From the NCBI GenBank assembly GCA_965250265.1, contig CBDFNO010000013.1, positions 248,001 through 312,000 on the forward strand: a stretch of 64,000 bases of DNA, given 5' to 3'. This DNA is from PRS1 sp965250265 (GTDB taxonomy: Bacteria; Bacteroidota; Bacteroidia; Flavobacteriales; Flavobacteriaceae). Numbering within the stretch: position 1 is the first letter of the stretch; the number at the start of each line of letters is the position of its first letter. The translations under genes were made by a program, and so were the position numbers. Positions 7,941-17,487 of the stretch are shown in pieces. The notes beneath the pieces are model-generated. The model worked only from the letters and a program-made list of their open reading frames with translations. It made no database searches and was not told the DNA's origin.

Positions 7941-9569
7941 ATGGCAAAAGACATAAAATTTGAAGTAGAAGCACGCGACGGTTTAAAACGTGGTGTAGAT
8001 GCTTTAGCAAATGCAGTAAAAGTAACTTTAGGACCTAAAGGAAGAAACGTAATTATAAGTAAATCGTTTGGTGCTCCACAAGTGAGTAAAGATGGTGTAA
8101 CTGTAGCAAAAGAAATAGAGCTTGAAAATGAGCTTGAAAATATGGGGGCACAAATGGTAAAAGAAGTAGCTTCTAAAACTAATGATCTTGCTGGAGACGG
8201 AACTACTACAGCAACCGTTTTAGCGCAATCTATTGTAAAAGAAGGTCTTAAAAATGTTGCGGCTGGGGCGAACCCAATGGATTTAAAACGTGGTATTGAC
8301 AAAGCAGTTATTGCTATTGTTGGAGATCTTGAAAAGCAAACTAAAAAAGTAGGCAATTCTTCTGAAAAAATTCAACAAGTTGCTTCGCTTTCGGCGAACA
8401 ATGACAATACTATTGGTGAACTTATTGCAACTGCTTTTAGTAAAGTAGGTAAAGAAGGCGTGATTACAGTCGAGGAAGCTAAAGGCACAGATACTTATGT
8501 AGATGTAGTTGAAGGAATGCAATTCGATAGAGGGTATTTGTCGCCATACTTTGTAACTGATGCAGATAAAATGATTGCCGATTTAGAAAATCCATACATC
8601 TTATTGTTCGATAAGAAGATTTCTAATCTTCAGGAAATTCTTCCAATACTTGAGCCTGTTTCACAATCTGGAAGACCATTATTAATTATTGCAGAAGATG
8701 TTGACGGACAAGCGTTAGCAACTTTAGTAGTAAATAAATTGCGTGGTGGTTTAAAAATTGCCGCAGTTAAAGCTCCAGGATTTGGAGACAGACGCAAAGC
8801 AATGTTAGAAGACATTTCAATACTAACTGGTGGTGTTGTAATTTCTGAAGAAAGAGGATTCTCTTTAGAAAATGCAGACTTAACTATGTTAGGAACTGCT
8901 GGAACTGTAACTATTGATAAAGACAATACAACAATTGTAAATGGTGCTGGAAATGCAAAAGACATTAAAGCCAGGGTTAACCAAATTAAAGCACAAATAG
9001 AAACAACAACCAGCGATTACGATAAAGAGAAGTTGCAAGAACGTTTGGCTAAATTAGCTGGTGGCGTGGCTGTACTTTATGTTGGTGCAGCAAGTGAAGT
9101 TGAAATGAAAGAGAAAAAAGATAGAGTTGACGATGCTTTAAATGCAACTCGCGCTGCTGTTGAAGAAGGCATTATTGCAGGTGGTGGTGTCGCTTTAATT
9201 AGATCAAAACCTGTATTAGATAAGATTACCACTGATAATTTAGACGAAGTTACAGGCATACAAATTGTTGCACGTGCTATTGAATCACCTTTACGCACTA
9301 TTGTAGAAAATGCTGGCGGAGAAGGAAGTGTTGTTGTTGCAAAAGTGACGGAAGGCAATAAAGACTTTGGATACGATGCTAAAAATGAAGAGTATGTAGA
9401 CATGTTTAAATCAGGGATCATAGATCCTAAAAAAGTAACGCGTATTGCATTAGAAAATGCAGCTTCAGTTGCTGGAATGATCTTAACAACAGAGTGTGCT
9501 TTGGTAGATATTAAAGAAGATGCTCCTGCAATGCCACCAATGGGAGGCGGAATGCCAGGTATGATGTAA
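7941..9569 (+). CDS. groEL: Chaperonin GroEL
   Basis: 542-residue ATP-dependent folding chaperonin that forms the double-ring chamber closed by GroES. Visible family signatures include TLGPKGRNVII, the ATP-site DGVTVAKEIE and GDGTTTATVLA, KAPGFGDRRKAMLEDI, and the Gly/Met-rich tail GGGMPGMM. All regions are present with no interruption. It ends at a strong terminator shared with the convergent minus-strand lipoprotein gene. Confidence 0.98.
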   Translation: MAKDIKFEVEARDGLKRGVDALANAVKVTLGPKGRNVIISKSFGAPQVSKDGVTVAKEIELENELENMGAQMVKEVASKTNDLAGDGTTTATVLAQSIVKEGLKNVAAGANPMDLKRGIDKAVIAIVGDLEKQTKKVGNSSEKIQQVASLSANNDNTIGELIATAFSKVGKEGVITVEEAKGTDTYVDVVEGMQFDRGYLSPYFVTDADKMIADLENPYILLFDKKISNLQEILPILEPVSQSGRPLLIIAEDVDGQALATLVVNKLRGGLKIAAVKAPGFGDRRKAMLEDISILTGGVVISEERGFSLENADLTMLGTAGTVTIDKDNTTIVNGAGNAKDIKARVNQIKAQIETTTSDYDKEKLQERLAKLAGGVAVLYVGAASEVEMKEKKDRVDDALNATRAAVEEGIIAGGGVALIRSKPVLDKITTDNLDEVTGIQIVARAIESPLRTIVENAGGEGSVVVAKVTEGNKDFGYDAKNEEYVDMFKSGIIDPKKVTRIALENAASVAGMILTTECALVDIKEDAPAMPPMGGGMPGMM

Positions 9570-9600
9570 TCTGAAATTTTAACACTAAAAATATTCAATT

Positions 9601-9633
9601 AAAAAAACCGAAGTATAAAACTTCGGTTTTTTT
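9601..9633. terminator. Bidirectional terminator between groEL and the metal-binding lipoprotein
   Basis: A perfect 8-bp stem ACCGAAGT / ACTTCGGT, loop ATAAA, with seven A on the left and seven T on the right. It can therefore serve both convergent genes. Confidence 0.88.
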
Positions 9634-9640
9634 ATGTTTT

Positions 9641-9952
9641 TTATTCTCCTTCTGAATCATCATGATCGTACTCTACCGATTCATCATGGTCTGCATCACT
9701 TTCTTCCTTTTCTACTTTTTTCATATCCATTTCACAAACAGGGCATTTACCTTCCTTGTCGTATGTTTTATCTCCCTCACAACCCATAGGACATACATAG
9801 GCGTCATTCATAGCCAAATCGGCTTTTTCTACACCAAGTTCAGTTTGTTCTACTCCTACTTCTTTTTCTGATTGTTTTTTTGAATCTTTACAAGACGCCA
9901 CTATTATACTCATACTAAAAAACAGGACAAATACTAAAATCGATTTTTTCAT
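9641..9952 (-). CDS. Heavy-metal-binding-domain lipoprotein
   Basis: 103-residue predicted lipoprotein: signal peptide, lipobox IVASC (Cys21), acidic linker, then one heavy-metal-binding domain of the form CPMGCEG...GKCPVCEMDM, as found in CusA/CusB-type efflux proteins and P-type ATPase tails. The tail is rich in Asp, Glu and His (DADHDESVEYDHDD), adding possible metal ligands. It probably binds copper, zinc or a similar ion in the periplasm. No efflux genes are adjacent, so the partner is unknown. Confidence 0.8.
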   Translation of the reverse strand: MKKSILVFVLFFSMSIIVASCKDSKKQSEKEVGVEQTELGVEKADLAMNDAYVCPMGCEGDKTYDKEGKCPVCEMDMKKVEKEESDADHDESVEYDHDDSEGE

Positions 9953-10003
9953 AATTATTTTTTGTTGGTTTTACTATTTATTCGCAATATAACGTTAAAC
10001 AGA

Positions 10004-10432
10004 TTACTTATGTTGTTTATGATAATATAATGCTGGTAATAATAGTAATAAAATTAAAGGTTGAATTAAAAACCTACGAATATTAAAAAAGATATAATAA
10101 TTTTCTTGCTTCGGGTTAATCACAAAAAATAAGAAAAAAAGTAACAATATAATATAAGCAATAACATAAATTGCTGTGGAAAACTTTACCATAGCCTTAT
10201 CTTTAAAAAACACATAGATTATTGATAAAGATATTATAGTATTTATCGCATAACGTAACGTAGTATATGCTGAAAGCTTAAACACTTCTCTTCTTGGATT
10301 GTCTATATATAGATAATCATTTTTAAAGAATTGCAAATATGGATCGTAAAATAATACGTCTTCAAAAACTCTTACCAATACTAATAGAAAAAATAAGAAA
10401 AAAAGTAATATGTGTTTTCTGTAATTAGTCAT
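10004..10432 (-). CDS. Exosortase F system-associated membrane protein
   Basis: 142-residue protein with about four membrane segments. A conserved stretch between the first two (VFEDVLFYDPYLQFFKNDYL) matches the small family always encoded beside XrtF in flavobacteria. Its start overlaps the xrtF stop by 8 nt, so the two are translationally coupled and probably form a complex. Function is unknown: it may support or regulate the exosortase. Assigned from the sequence and the strict neighbour relation. Confidence 0.85.
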   Translation of the reverse strand: MTNYRKHILLFFLFFLLVLVRVFEDVLFYDPYLQFFKNDYLYIDNPRREVFKLSAYTTLRYAINTIISLSIIYVFFKDKAMVKFSTAIYVIAYIILLLFFLFFVINPKQENYYIFFNIRRFLIQPLILLLLLPALYYHKQHK

Positions 10433-10976
10433 TTTGAGATTTTAAATTTACAAACCTGTTAACCCAAAACATCCATAATAAAAACACCAGTCCGTAAATA
10501 ATCAATGGAAAAATTACTGAATGTAAAATTTCTCGACGCCATGGATAATGGTATAATCCAACCGACAATATTACTATACGAATAAGGTTTACAACATAAA
10601 TCATCACACAACCAAAGATTAGATAAAATAATGTCGTTTTAATTTTTCCAGCATAAGCAAATATAAAAGACACAAACAGTATAATAATGCTAATTGAATT
10701 ACAACCTTCTATAATTCTTGCTACAAACTTTTTATTAATGATAAGTTTCATAGATGCTTCGTCAGGATGTGGTGTAATTTGTGCTTTATAGCCAGCCGCT
10801 TCTATTAAAGACTTACTTTGTTTTGCTACTAAATTTGTCACATAATCTGGATAAGACTTGGTTCCATCTGAATGATCTAAATACAATTTGTAAGACATTG
10901 TAAGTATGCCATACATCAATAAAAATGTAAGTATAAATTTAATTACAGGTTTATATTTTTTAATAATTTCCTTCAA
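10425..10976 (-). CDS. xrtF: Exosortase family protein XrtF
   Basis: 183-residue polytopic inner-membrane cysteine transpeptidase-like protein. The three catalytic residues of the exosortase/archaeosortase family are in place: Cys92 in EGCNSISI, Arg133 in NLIRIVIL and His152 in ILHSVIF. Family members cleave and re-anchor proteins bearing C-terminal tripartite sorting tags. I know of no established XrtF target, and no PEP-CTERM-like tag was seen in this window, whose T9SS cargo use a different tag. It overlaps the downstream associated gene by 8 nt. Confidence 0.9.
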   Translation of the reverse strand: MKEIIKKYKPVIKFILTFLLMYGILTMSYKLYLDHSDGTKSYPDYVTNLVAKQSKSLIEAAGYKAQITPHPDEASMKLIINKKFVARIIEGCNSISIIILFVSFIFAYAGKIKTTLFYLIFGCVMIYVVNLIRIVILSVGLYHYPWRREILHSVIFPLIIYGLVFLLWMFWVNRFVNLKSQND

Positions 10977-11065
10977 TAGATTTAGGATAATTTCATTTTA
11001 AAATTAAATAAAAGATTCACTGCTTTTTAGCTGATTTTAAATACTTTTATCAAAATTTTCAACAA

Positions 11066-11521
11066 ATGGCATTAGATGATGTTAGACCAAAAGTAACAGA
11101 AATTGTTTCAATTACAAATCAAACGGTTGAAAAACGACTTTTGCAGATTTGTGAATTACTAGAATCTAATATTGCTTATTACAATTGGATTGGGTTTTAT
11201 TTTAAGAATGGAGACAAAGACGAATTAAAGCTTGGACCTTATGTAGGTGATCCTACAGACCATACTATTATCCCTTTCGGAAAAGGGATTTGTGGTCAAG
11301 TAGCCTTAAGTAATAAAAAAATTGTAGTACCTGATGTTTCGGCACAAGACAACTATTTAGCCTGTAGTATTAACGTAAAAGCAGAGATTGTTGTACCCAT
11401 TTTTGTAAATGGAGAAAATATTGGACAAATAGATATTGACTCCAGCTTTATTAATCCTTTTACTAAAGCTGATGAACTTTTTTTAGAGTTTGTTTGCGCT
11501 AAAGTTTCCGAAATATTGTAG
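11066..11521 (+). CDS. GAF domain protein, likely free methionine-(R)-sulfoxide reductase
   Basis: 151-residue single GAF domain. The pattern PFGKGICGQVA (Cys76) and NYLACSINVKAEIVVP (Cys100) matches the YebR/fRMsr group, where the second cysteine attacks free methionine-R-sulfoxide and the first resolves it. A third cysteine seen in the E. coli enzyme is not visible at the equivalent place. The alternative is a non-enzymatic GAF sensor, but the cysteine pattern favours the reductase. It stands alone between xrtF (divergent) and purH. Confidence 0.75.
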   Translation: MALDDVRPKVTEIVSITNQTVEKRLLQICELLESNIAYYNWIGFYFKNGDKDELKLGPYVGDPTDHTIIPFGKGICGQVALSNKKIVVPDVSAQDNYLACSINVKAEIVVPIFVNGENIGQIDIDSSFINPFTKADELFLEFVCAKVSEIL

Positions 11522-11591
11522 ATGTTAATAACTCTTGTTTTTGGTTGAAAAATCAACTCTGTTTTCATTTATTAAACACTCTTTATATCGT

Positions 11592-11599
11592 TATTTTTG
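11592..11599 (+). promoter_or_regulatory. Candidate -7 box for purH
   Basis: TATTTTTG is an exact TAnnTTTG match about 35 nt before the purH ATG. No convincing -33 TTTG is present at the right distance, so this is moderate evidence only. Confidence 0.4.
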
Positions 11600-11634
11600 C
11601 TCCTTAAACTACCCAACTTAACAACCTTGCAAAA

Positions 11635-13167
11635 ATGAGCAACAATAAAACTATTAAATCTGCACTTATTTCAGTTTTTAATAAGGAAGGTTTAGCGCCA
11701 ATTGTAAAACAATTAAACAAACTTGGAGTAACTATATATTCTACTGGAGGCACTCAAAAATTTATTAATGATTTAGGAATTGATGTTATTCCAGCTGAAG
11801 ATATTACTTCTTATCCTTCTATTTTAGGAGGTCGTGTAAAAACATTGCATCCTAAAATATTTGGTGGTATTTTAAATCGTCAAGATAATCCTCGGGATGT
11901 TGAAGAATTAGTTGAGTACAACATTCCACAAATTGATGCTGTTATTGTTGATTTATATCCTTTCGAAAAAACTGTTGCATCTGGAGCAGTTGAACAAGAT
12001 ATTATTGAAAAAATAGATATTGGTGGTATTTCTCTTATTCGAGCTGCAGCCAAAAATTTTGCTGATGTTATTTGTATATCTTCAGTCGATGATTATACCG
12101 AATTTTTAGAACTTATTACAAATAATAATGGAAGTATTTCCGAAGAAGACAGAAGACGTTTTGCTACAAAGTCATTTAACGTATCTTCTCATTATGATAG
12201 TACAATTTTTAACTACTTCAATAAGAATCATGAAGAAGCAGTTTTAAAAATTAGCGAAACGAATGGAAAGGTCCTACGCTATGGTGAAAACCCACACCAA
12301 AAAGGATTTTTCTTTGGAAATTTTGACGACCTATTCACTAAACTTCATGGCAAGGAATTAAGCTACAATAATTTGTTAGATGTAGATGCTGCCGTAAATT
12401 TAATGAACGAATTTAAGAATGATGCTCCAACCTTTGCTATTCTAAAACACAACAACGCTTGCGGTTTGGCACAACGTAAAACTTTACACCAAGCTTATAT
12501 TGATGCATTGGCAGGAGATCCTGTATCTGCTTTTGGAGGTGTTCTAATTAGTAATACTGAAATAGATGTAGCTACAGCAACCAAAATTCATGATCTTTTT
12601 TGCGAAGTGGTAATAGCGCCTTCATTTTCTGAAGAAGCTTTAGAAATTTTAAAAGGAAAAAAGAATAGAATTTTATTAATTCTTCACGATATAGAATTTC
12701 CAAAAACTACTGTTAGAAGTTGTTTAAATGGTGCATTAGTTCAGTTTAGAGATGATAAAACTGATGCAATTGAAAACTTAACTAAAGCTACAAATAGCTC
12801 TCCAAATGCAAATGAGTTAGAAGATTTAATCTTTGCATCAAAAATTTGCAAACACACAAAATCTAACACCATAGTTTTAGCTAAAAACAAACAATTATGT
12901 GCAAGTGGCACAGGACAAACAAGTCGTGTAGATGCTTTAAACCAAGCCATCCATAAAGCACAATCTTTTAACTTTGATTTAAATGGTGCTGTTATGGCCA
13001 GTGATGCATTTTTTCCGTTTCCCGACTGTGTAGAAATCGCTGATAAAGCAGGCGTGACATCAGTAATTCAACCTGGAGGATCAATAAAAGATCAATTAAG
13101 TATCAATTATTGTAATGAGCATAATATTGCGATGGTTTTTACAGGAACACGCCATTTTAAGCACTAA
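11635..13167 (+). CDS. purH: Bifunctional AICAR transformylase / IMP cyclohydrolase PurH
   Basis: 510-residue enzyme for the last two steps of IMP synthesis: formyl transfer to AICAR, then ring closure. The N-terminal MGS-like cyclohydrolase domain is shown by YSTGGTQKF and GGRVKTLHPKI. The C-terminal transformylase domain shows ELSYNNLLDVDAA, the catalytic Lys-His in LKHNNACG, DAFFPFPDCVE and the terminal GTRHFKH. It is full length, and the purH-mreB adjacency is common in flavobacteria. Confidence 0.97.
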   Translation: MSNNKTIKSALISVFNKEGLAPIVKQLNKLGVTIYSTGGTQKFINDLGIDVIPAEDITSYPSILGGRVKTLHPKIFGGILNRQDNPRDVEELVEYNIPQIDAVIVDLYPFEKTVASGAVEQDIIEKIDIGGISLIRAAAKNFADVICISSVDDYTEFLELITNNNGSISEEDRRRFATKSFNVSSHYDSTIFNYFNKNHEEAVLKISETNGKVLRYGENPHQKGFFFGNFDDLFTKLHGKELSYNNLLDVDAAVNLMNEFKNDAPTFAILKHNNACGLAQRKTLHQAYIDALAGDPVSAFGGVLISNTEIDVATATKIHDLFCEVVIAPSFSEEALEILKGKKNRILLILHDIEFPKTTVRSCLNGALVQFRDDKTDAIENLTKATNSSPNANELEDLIFASKICKHTKSNTIVLAKNKQLCASGTGQTSRVDALNQAIHKAQSFNFDLNGAVMASDAFFPFPDCVEIADKAGVTSVIQPGGSIKDQLSINYCNEHNIAMVFTGTRHFKH

Positions 13168-13274
13168 ATATATTCGCTTTTTTTAAAAGTCCAATTAATA
13201 GATTGTTGCGTATATTTTATTACATTTACAGTTATTCAAAAAAAACAATTTAACAACACCCAAATAATTTAAGT

Positions 13275-14303
13275 ATGGGATTTTTTGATTTCTTAACCGA
13301 AGAAATTGCAATAGATTTAGGTACCGCAAATACACTTATTATACATAACGACAAAGTTGTTGTTGATAGCCCATCTATAGTAGCCAGAGATAGACTTAGC
13401 AGTAAAATTATTGCTGTAGGGAAAGAGGCCAGTTTAATGCAAGGTAAGACACATGAAAATATTAAAATAATTAGACCGCTTAAAGATGGTGTAATTGCCG
13501 ATTTCGATGCTTCCGAGCAAATGATAAGTCTCTTTATAAAGAATATCCCAGCACTTAAAAAAAAGTTATTTGCTCCTGCCTTACGAATGGTAATATGTAT
13601 TCCTTCTGGAATTACTGAAGTTGAAATGCGAGCCGTAAAAGAATCGGCAGAACGTGTTAATGGAAAAGAAATTTATTTAATTCATGAACCAATGGCAGCG
13701 GCTATAGGTATTGGCGTTGATATTATGCAACCCAAAGGGAATATGATTGTTGATATAGGTGGAGGAACAACTGAAATTGCCGTAATTGCCCTAGGTGGAA
13801 TTGTATGTGACAAATCAATTAAAGTTGCGGGAGATGTGTTTACAAACGATATTATTTATTATATGCGAACACAACACAATCTTTATATTGGAGAACGTAC
13901 TGCCGAAAAAATTAAAATTCAAATTGGTGCAGCAACCGAAGATTTGGATATTCCAACAGAAGATATGAGCGTTCAAGGACGTGACTTACTTACAGGAAAA
14001 CCTAAACAGGTTCAGATATCATATAGAGAAATTGCAAAATCATTAGACAAATCTATACTGCGTGTTGAGGATGCAGTTATGGAAACTTTATCGAAAACAC
14101 CTCCAGAACTTGCTGCAGATATTTACAATACAGGAATTTATTTGGCTGGTGGTGGCTCAATGCTTCGCGGTCTAGATAAGCGATTGTCACAAAAAACAGA
14201 TTTACCTGTTTACATTGCAGAAGATCCTTTAAGAGCTGTTGTTAGAGGAACTGGAATTGTATTAAAAAACATTACTAAATATAGAAACGTCTTGATTAAA
14301 TAG
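13275..14303 (+). CDS. mreB: Rod shape-determining actin homologue MreB
   Basis: 342-residue bacterial actin that organises lateral-wall synthesis beneath the inner membrane. Actin-fold nucleotide motifs are present: phosphate-1 IDLGTANTLI, phosphate-2 VDIGGGTTEIAV and adenosine site LAGGGSMLRGL. It heads the five-gene elongasome operon with mreC, mreD, mrdA and rodA, with gaps of 10 nt or less or overlaps throughout, so stoichiometric expression is likely. Confidence 0.98.
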   Translation: MGFFDFLTEEIAIDLGTANTLIIHNDKVVVDSPSIVARDRLSSKIIAVGKEASLMQGKTHENIKIIRPLKDGVIADFDASEQMISLFIKNIPALKKKLFAPALRMVICIPSGITEVEMRAVKESAERVNGKEIYLIHEPMAAAIGIGVDIMQPKGNMIVDIGGGTTEIAVIALGGIVCDKSIKVAGDVFTNDIIYYMRTQHNLYIGERTAEKIKIQIGAATEDLDIPTEDMSVQGRDLLTGKPKQVQISYREIAKSLDKSILRVEDAVMETLSKTPPELAADIYNTGIYLAGGGSMLRGLDKRLSQKTDLPVYIAEDPLRAVVRGTGIVLKNITKYRNVLIK

Positions 14304-14313
14304 AGCTTAACTA

Positions 14314-15132
14314 ATGCAACAAATCATTAACTTTATAATAAGAAACAAAACTTTTCTTTTGTTTTTGTTGTTGTTTTCTATTTCACTTTTGCTAACTTTT
14401 CAATCACATTCCTACCATAAAAGTAAGTTTATTAATTCGGCCAATTTTTTAACCGGCGGAATCTACCAATCTGCAAATAATATTAAACAATACTTTGGCT
14501 TAAAAAAAGAAAACAAAATCCTGTTAGAAGAAAACAATAGGTTAAAATCTATTTTATTTAATTCTGACACTAAAGAATTAAAGCCTTTCTATTTAGATAA
14601 GGACACTTTAAATAATTACAAATTAATTTCTGCACAAGTCTATAAAAATAGCTATTCGGCAACTAACAATTATCTTACAATAAATAAAGGCACAAAAGAT
14701 AGTATTAAGCAAGATTTTGGCGTAATTACTTCCAAAGGAATCGTCGGTATTATTGATAACACATCAAACAGTTATGCAAGAATAATGTCTGTATTAAACA
14801 CAAACATTAGTATTAATGCTCAGCTCAAAAAAACCAATCATTTTGGCACTTTGAGTTGGAATGGCGCATCTCCTCAATTCGTACAACTTGAAGACATTCA
14901 AAAACTTGCACCTCTTGCTGTTGGAGATACCATTATTACAGGTGGACGTTCAACTATTTTTCCTAAAGGAATTCTTATAGGTCAGGTCATTTCTTTTAAA
15001 TTGGATGAAACTGAAAACTATTATATCATCGATGTAAAATTATTTAACGACATGACAAGTATAGGTCATGTTTATATCATAGAAAATCTTGATGCTGAAG
15101 AAATTTCTACTTTAAATAATCAAGATGAATAA
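14314..15132 (+). CDS. mreC: Rod shape-determining protein MreC
   Basis: 272-residue bitopic membrane protein with one N-terminal transmembrane helix (about 12-28), a coiled coil (about 60-80) and a periplasmic beta-domain with the signatures GIVGIIDNTSNSYARIMSVL and GDTIITGG-STIFPKGILIG. It links MreB filaments to PBP2 and RodA. The gene starts 10 nt after mreB and overlaps mreD by 8 nt. Confidence 0.93.
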   Translation: MQQIINFIIRNKTFLLFLLLFSISLLLTFQSHSYHKSKFINSANFLTGGIYQSANNIKQYFGLKKENKILLEENNRLKSILFNSDTKELKPFYLDKDTLNNYKLISAQVYKNSYSATNNYLTINKGTKDSIKQDFGVITSKGIVGIIDNTSNSYARIMSVLNTNISINAQLKKTNHFGTLSWNGASPQFVQLEDIQKLAPLAVGDTIITGGRSTIFPKGILIGQVISFKLDETENYYIIDVKLFNDMTSIGHVYIIENLDAEEISTLNNQDE

Positions 15133-15631
15133 TATTATTACTACAAATATTATTCGCTTTATCGTCTTGGTATTGATTCAAGTTTTAGTATTAAATAACA
15201 TCAACTTTTTAGGTTATATCAACCCTTATATTTACATTTTATTTATCATTCTTTTCCCTATTAAGAATAATCGTATTCTCTTTATTTTCTTAGGTTTTTT
15301 ATTAGGTTTAGCTGTTGATCTATTTTTAGATTCTGGAGGTGTTCATGCAGCTGCATGCGTAACTGTTGCTTATGCACGTCCTGTAATTTTAAAATTTGTT
15401 TTTGGTGCCATATACGATCACCAAACTATTAAATTTACCTCGACTGAATTTGGGCAACGATTTATCTATTTTTCGATTATAACGCTAATTCATCATCTCA
15501 TTTTATTTAGTCTCGAAATTTTTAACATATCAAAAATAATTTTAATCCTTAAAAAGTCGTTATTCTCAAGTATCTTTACAATACTGCTTTGTCTTTTAAT
15601 AACTATCTTATTTAGCAGAAAAAATAAATGA
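15125..15631 (+). CDS. mreD: Rod shape-determining protein MreD
   Basis: 168-residue integral membrane protein with about five helices and almost no soluble part. Sequence identity of MreD is always low. Assignment rests on the hydrophobic profile, the GLAVDLFLDSGGVHAAACVTVAYARP region and the fixed position between mreC and mrdA, overlapping them by 8 and 4 nt. Confidence 0.88.
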   Translation: MNNIITTNIIRFIVLVLIQVLVLNNINFLGYINPYIYILFIILFPIKNNRILFIFLGFLLGLAVDLFLDSGGVHAAACVTVAYARPVILKFVFGAIYDHQTIKFTSTEFGQRFIYFSIITLIHHLILFSLEIFNISKIILILKKSLFSSIFTILLCLLITILFSRKNK

Positions 15632-17487
15632 GAAAACTACTACTCTTTTCTATTGTAATATTAGTAGGAATACTTTTTATTACTAGATTGTTTTATCTAC
15701 AAGTATATTCAAACGACGATTATAATATTTACGAAGATAATGCAATTAGAAAGGTATTCCACTATCCAAAAAGAGGTTATGTTTACGATAGGAATGGCGA
15801 ATTGTTAGTTGCAAATCAGCCTTCATATGATGTTATGATTATCCCTCGTGAAGTTGAAGCTTTGGACACGCTTGAGTTTTGTTCTTTATTAAAAATAACC
15901 AAAGAAGATTTTATAAAAACTTACAATAGATCCTATCATTATTCACCAAGATTACCTTCAGTTTTTTTAGCACATTTATCAAAAGAAGACTACGCGTATT
16001 TATCAGAAAAAATGAGAAAATATGAAGGATTTTATATTCAAAAACGTTCATTAAGAGATTATCAAACATCTATTGGAGCCAATGTTTTAGGCTTTATTGC
16101 CGAAGTTAACCAAGGGTCTATTGAAAAAGACCAATACTACCGAATGGGCGATTTAATAGGTAAACAAGGTGTAGAGTTATCTTACGAAAACGATTTACGC
16201 GGTGTAAAAGGTGTTAAGTTTATTCAGAAAGATAGATTTAACAGAGACCTTGGTCCATTTAAAAATGGTGATTTGGATACCATTCCAACTGCAGGAAAAG
16301 ACATCTCTATTACTATTGATGCCAAGCTTCAAGAATATGGAGAACTTTTAATGCAAAATAAAATTGGTGGTATTGTTGCTATTGAACCAAGTACAGGCGA
16401 AATTTTAAGTTTAGTTTCTGCTCCTTCATACAATCCAAACCTGTTGGTTGGAAGACAGCGCTCTGCAAATTACACAAAACTACATAACGACTCTATACAT
16501 CTTCCATTAATAGATAAAGGCTTGTTACGTATGCACGAACCAGGTTCTCCGTTTAAATCATTAATTGCACTCACAGCACTCCAAGAAGGTGTTATAGATG
16601 AAACAACAATCATAACCTGCACAGGTGGTTATCGCTATGGTGGCAAACGGCCTATGAAATGTCATTGTGGTACTGGAAGACGAAACTTAAACAGTGGTAT
16701 TGCCCAATCTTGCAATTCATATTTTGCAACGGTGTATAGAAAAACCATAGATAAATATGATGATGCTGGTCAAGCAATGGATATTTGGAGTAATCATATA
16801 AAAAGTTTTGGTCTTGGCAACTTCCTAAATAATGATTTATCAGTTGGAAAAAAAGGAAATATTCCAGATGGAGCATATTATGACAAGTGGTATCCCGATT
16901 TTAAGTGGGGTTCTACTACAACAATTTCTAATGCAATTGGTCAAGGTGAAGTTCTTGTTACTCCAATTCAATTAGCAAATATGATAGCAGCGATTTCTAA
17001 TAAAGGACATTATTATACACCACATATTATTAAGAATATCGAAAGTCAAGAAATAGATGTAAAATATACAACGCCTCATCAAACTACAATAGATAAACGT
17101 CATTTTGAACCAGTTATTCAAGGTCTTTATGATGTATATAATGATGGCACTGCTTGGTTTTTAAAAGTGCCTGGAATAGAAGTTTGTGGTAAAACAGGTA
17201 CGGCTGAAAATTTTACAAAAATAGATGGTGTACGTACACAGCTTACCGACCACTCAATTTTTGTGGCTTTTGCTCCTAAAGACAATCCAAAAATTGCTTT
17301 AGCTGTTTTTGTAGAAAATGGTTACTATGGAGCTCGTTGGGCTGGAAGAATTGCAAGTTTAATGATAGAAAAATATATTAAGGGTGAAGTTACCCTTAAG
17401 CAAATGGAAAAATTGGTATTGGAAAAAAGTCTGGAAGAAGAATATGCCAAACCTTATAGCGGAAAACCTTTTACAATAAACTATTAA
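15628..17487 (+). CDS. mrdA: Penicillin-binding protein 2 (elongation transpeptidase)
   Basis: 619-residue class B PBP that crosslinks lateral-wall peptidoglycan with RodA. One N-terminal membrane anchor (about 3-24) is followed by a dimerisation domain (PKRGYVYDRNGELL) and a transpeptidase domain with the active-site tetrad SPFK (Ser307, Lys310), SCN (361-363) and KTGTAE (522-527). It overlaps mreD by 4 nt and rodA by 1 nt. Target of beta-lactams such as mecillinam in other bacteria. Confidence 0.97.
   Translation: MRKLLLFSIVILVGILFITRLFYLQVYSNDDYNIYEDNAIRKVFHYPKRGYVYDRNGELLVANQPSYDVMIIPREVEALDTLEFCSLLKITKEDFIKTYNRSYHYSPRLPSVFLAHLSKEDYAYLSEKMRKYEGFYIQKRSLRDYQTSIGANVLGFIAEVNQGSIEKDQYYRMGDLIGKQGVELSYENDLRGVKGVKFIQKDRFNRDLGPFKNGDLDTIPTAGKDISITIDAKLQEYGELLMQNKIGGIVAIEPSTGEILSLVSAPSYNPNLLVGRQRSANYTKLHNDSIHLPLIDKGLLRMHEPGSPFKSLIALTALQEGVIDETTIITCTGGYRYGGKRPMKCHCGTGRRNLNSGIAQSCNSYFATVYRKTIDKYDDAGQAMDIWSNHIKSFGLGNFLNNDLSVGKKGNIPDGAYYDKWYPDFKWGSTTTISNAIGQGEVLVTPIQLANMIAAISNKGHYYTPHIIKNIESQEIDVKYTTPHQTTIDKRHFEPVIQGLYDVYNDGTAWFLKVPGIEVCGKTGTAENFTKIDGVRTQLTDHSIFVAFAPKDNPKIALAVFVENGYYGARWAGRIASLMIEKYIKGEVTLKQMEKLVLEKSLEEEYAKPYSGKPFTINY

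Noticed and set aside
7895..8356. 153-codon open frame opposite the groEL start
   Set aside because: Mirror of the conserved groEL N-terminus; no start context or recognisable domain.
9077..9598. 173-codon open frame on the strand opposite groEL
   Set aside because: Antisense to a highly conserved groEL; its composition reflects codon bias and no family pattern is seen.
11540..11575. Terminator after the GAF gene
   Set aside because: GTTGA-AAAA-TCAAC is a 5-bp hairpin, but the following sequence TCTGTTTTC is a poor T tract.
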